From Marinobacter sp. Arc7-DN-1 (GTDB lineage Bacteria; Pseudomonadota; Gammaproteobacteria; Pseudomonadales; Oleiphilaceae), in assembly GCF_003441595.1 (NCBI RefSeq), contig NZ_CP031848.1:4236457-4300456 (forward strand): a stretch of DNA of 64,000 nt, read 5' to 3'. Made by a program: the position numbers and the translations under genes. Shown piece by piece: positions 63,254 through 64,000 of this stretch (position 1 is its first letter; each line of letters starts with the position of its first letter). Below the pieces are notes generated by a model that was not told where the DNA came from, made no database searches, and was given only the letters and a program-made list of their open reading frames with translations.

Positions 63254-64000
63254 ATGAAGACGATACTACAAGAGGTGATGGGCCGGGGGTATCCGGCCCT
63301 GGCGGAGAAGACGCCTCTGCCACCGCATGTTCATCGCGCGGCCAGGGCGATGGTGCTGTGCCGCACGGCGGCACTGGGCGGTCACATACAGGGCTGCCCC
63401 GAGGGGCATGTCCAGCGGGTCTGGTACAACTCCTGCCGCCACCGCAGTTGCCCGCAATGCAACCGGATTCAGCTTGAGCGTTGGCTGGAGGGCCAGAAGT
63501 CACGCCTGATTGATCACCCCCATCGCCATGTGATCTTTACCCTGCCGCACGAATTGCATCCGTACTGGCGCCGCAACACCGACCGGATGACTCGCTGGTT
63601 GTTCCAGTCCGTGCGAGAGACGCTGATGTGTTTTTTGAGCGATCCGGCGTACCTGGGGGCCCAACCTGGCATTCTGAGCGTTTTGCACACCTGGGGGCGG
63701 TCGCTCACGTTGCACCCCCATATTCATTGCGCCATTACCGAGGGTGGTCTGGACGATCAGGGGCTGTGGCGGTTGCCGGTCAGGAACTGTTTTCTGCCGA
63801 TCCGGGCGGTCATGTTCAAGTATCGTGGGCACTTCCTGGCGCAGCTGAAATCCGCCGTGGATTGCGGGGAGTTGTCGCTACCGGACGGTGAGACACCGAC
63901 GAGCAGCCACAACCTGTTTAACCGATTGGGACGTAAGCCCTGGAATGTGAACCTTCGAGAGCGTTATGACAACGCGGAAGGCGTGGTGGAATACCTGGCC
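63254..64000 (+). CDS. IS91-family transposase, N-terminal part (cut by window end)
   Basis: The frame is open from ATG 63254 to the window end (249 residues). The N-terminal zinc-binding region has CRHRSCPQCNRIQLERW (residues about 61-77), then RHVIFTLPHELHPYW, and HPHIHCAITEGG (H156-I-H158, the HUH-type motif of IS91 rolling-circle transposases). The catalytic tyrosine lies beyond the window. GC and codon use are like the host. It sits directly beyond the integron attC-like block. Confidence 0.9.
   Translation, partial: MKTILQEVMGRGYPALAEKTPLPPHVHRAARAMVLCRTAALGGHIQGCPEGHVQRVWYNSCRHRSCPQCNRIQLERWLEGQKSRLIDHPHRHVIFTLPHELHPYWRRNTDRMTRWLFQSVRETLMCFLSDPAYLGAQPGILSVLHTWGRSLTLHPHIHCAITEGGLDDQGLWRLPVRNCFLPIRAVMFKYRGHFLAQLKSAVDCGELSLPDGETPTSSHNLFNRLGRKPWNVNLRERYDNAEGVVEYLA

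Overview
The window reads as chromosomal DNA of a marine gammaproteobacterium, most likely Marinobacter or a close relative. That is inferred from gene content and order: rsxABCDGE-nth, alaS-lysC-csrA-tRNA-Ser-tRNA-Arg, oadGAB, imuA-imuB-dnaE2 and an IntI-type integrase. No search was run. About 58 protein genes and three tRNAs are called. Almost all of it is dense core genome; the accessory part is the last 1.2 kb.

Layout. 0-7 kb: isoprenoid, RNA-modification and stationary-phase genes (ispD end, ispF, truD, surE, pcm, a DUF368 transporter gene, nlpD, rpoS). 7-16 kb, minus strand: nth, the Rsx/Rnf electron-transport complex and metG. 15.7-27 kb: mrp, dcd, avtA, purMN, hda, a ParA-like ATPase, nadC. 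27-34 kb: a DUF1631 protein, ampDE, a sigma-28-type chemoreceptor, a PanE-like reductase. 34-42 kb: valS, holC-pepA, and the divergent lptFG. 42-50 kb: alaS, lysC, csrA, tRNA-Ser(GCT), two identical tRNA-Arg(ACG), a 63-residue orphan and a second chemoreceptor. 50-56 kb: dbpA and the sodium-pumping decarboxylase oadGAB. 56-64 kb: the SOS mutagenesis cassette imuA-imuB-dnaE2, phhB, a YrhK-like gene, an integron integrase on the minus strand, a short non-coding block with attI- and attC-like sites, and the start of an IS91-family transposase cut by the window end.

Most notable signals. (1) The integrase has a near-canonical LexA box placed exactly as in front of imuA (19 nt between box and start codon). 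Beyond it lie two attC-shaped inverted repeats with no ORF between them, and then an IS91-type transposase: apparently a small, ORF-less, SOS-controlled integron. (2) A 100-bp structured repeat occurs twice in opposite orientation (16866-16965 and 37183-37282), with compensatory changes in the paired arms, and a diverged third copy sits near 55.7 kb. (3) A structured non-coding stretch follows the tRNA cluster. Mutagenic translesion synthesis and cassette recombination thus sit within 8 kb under what looks like the same SOS control.
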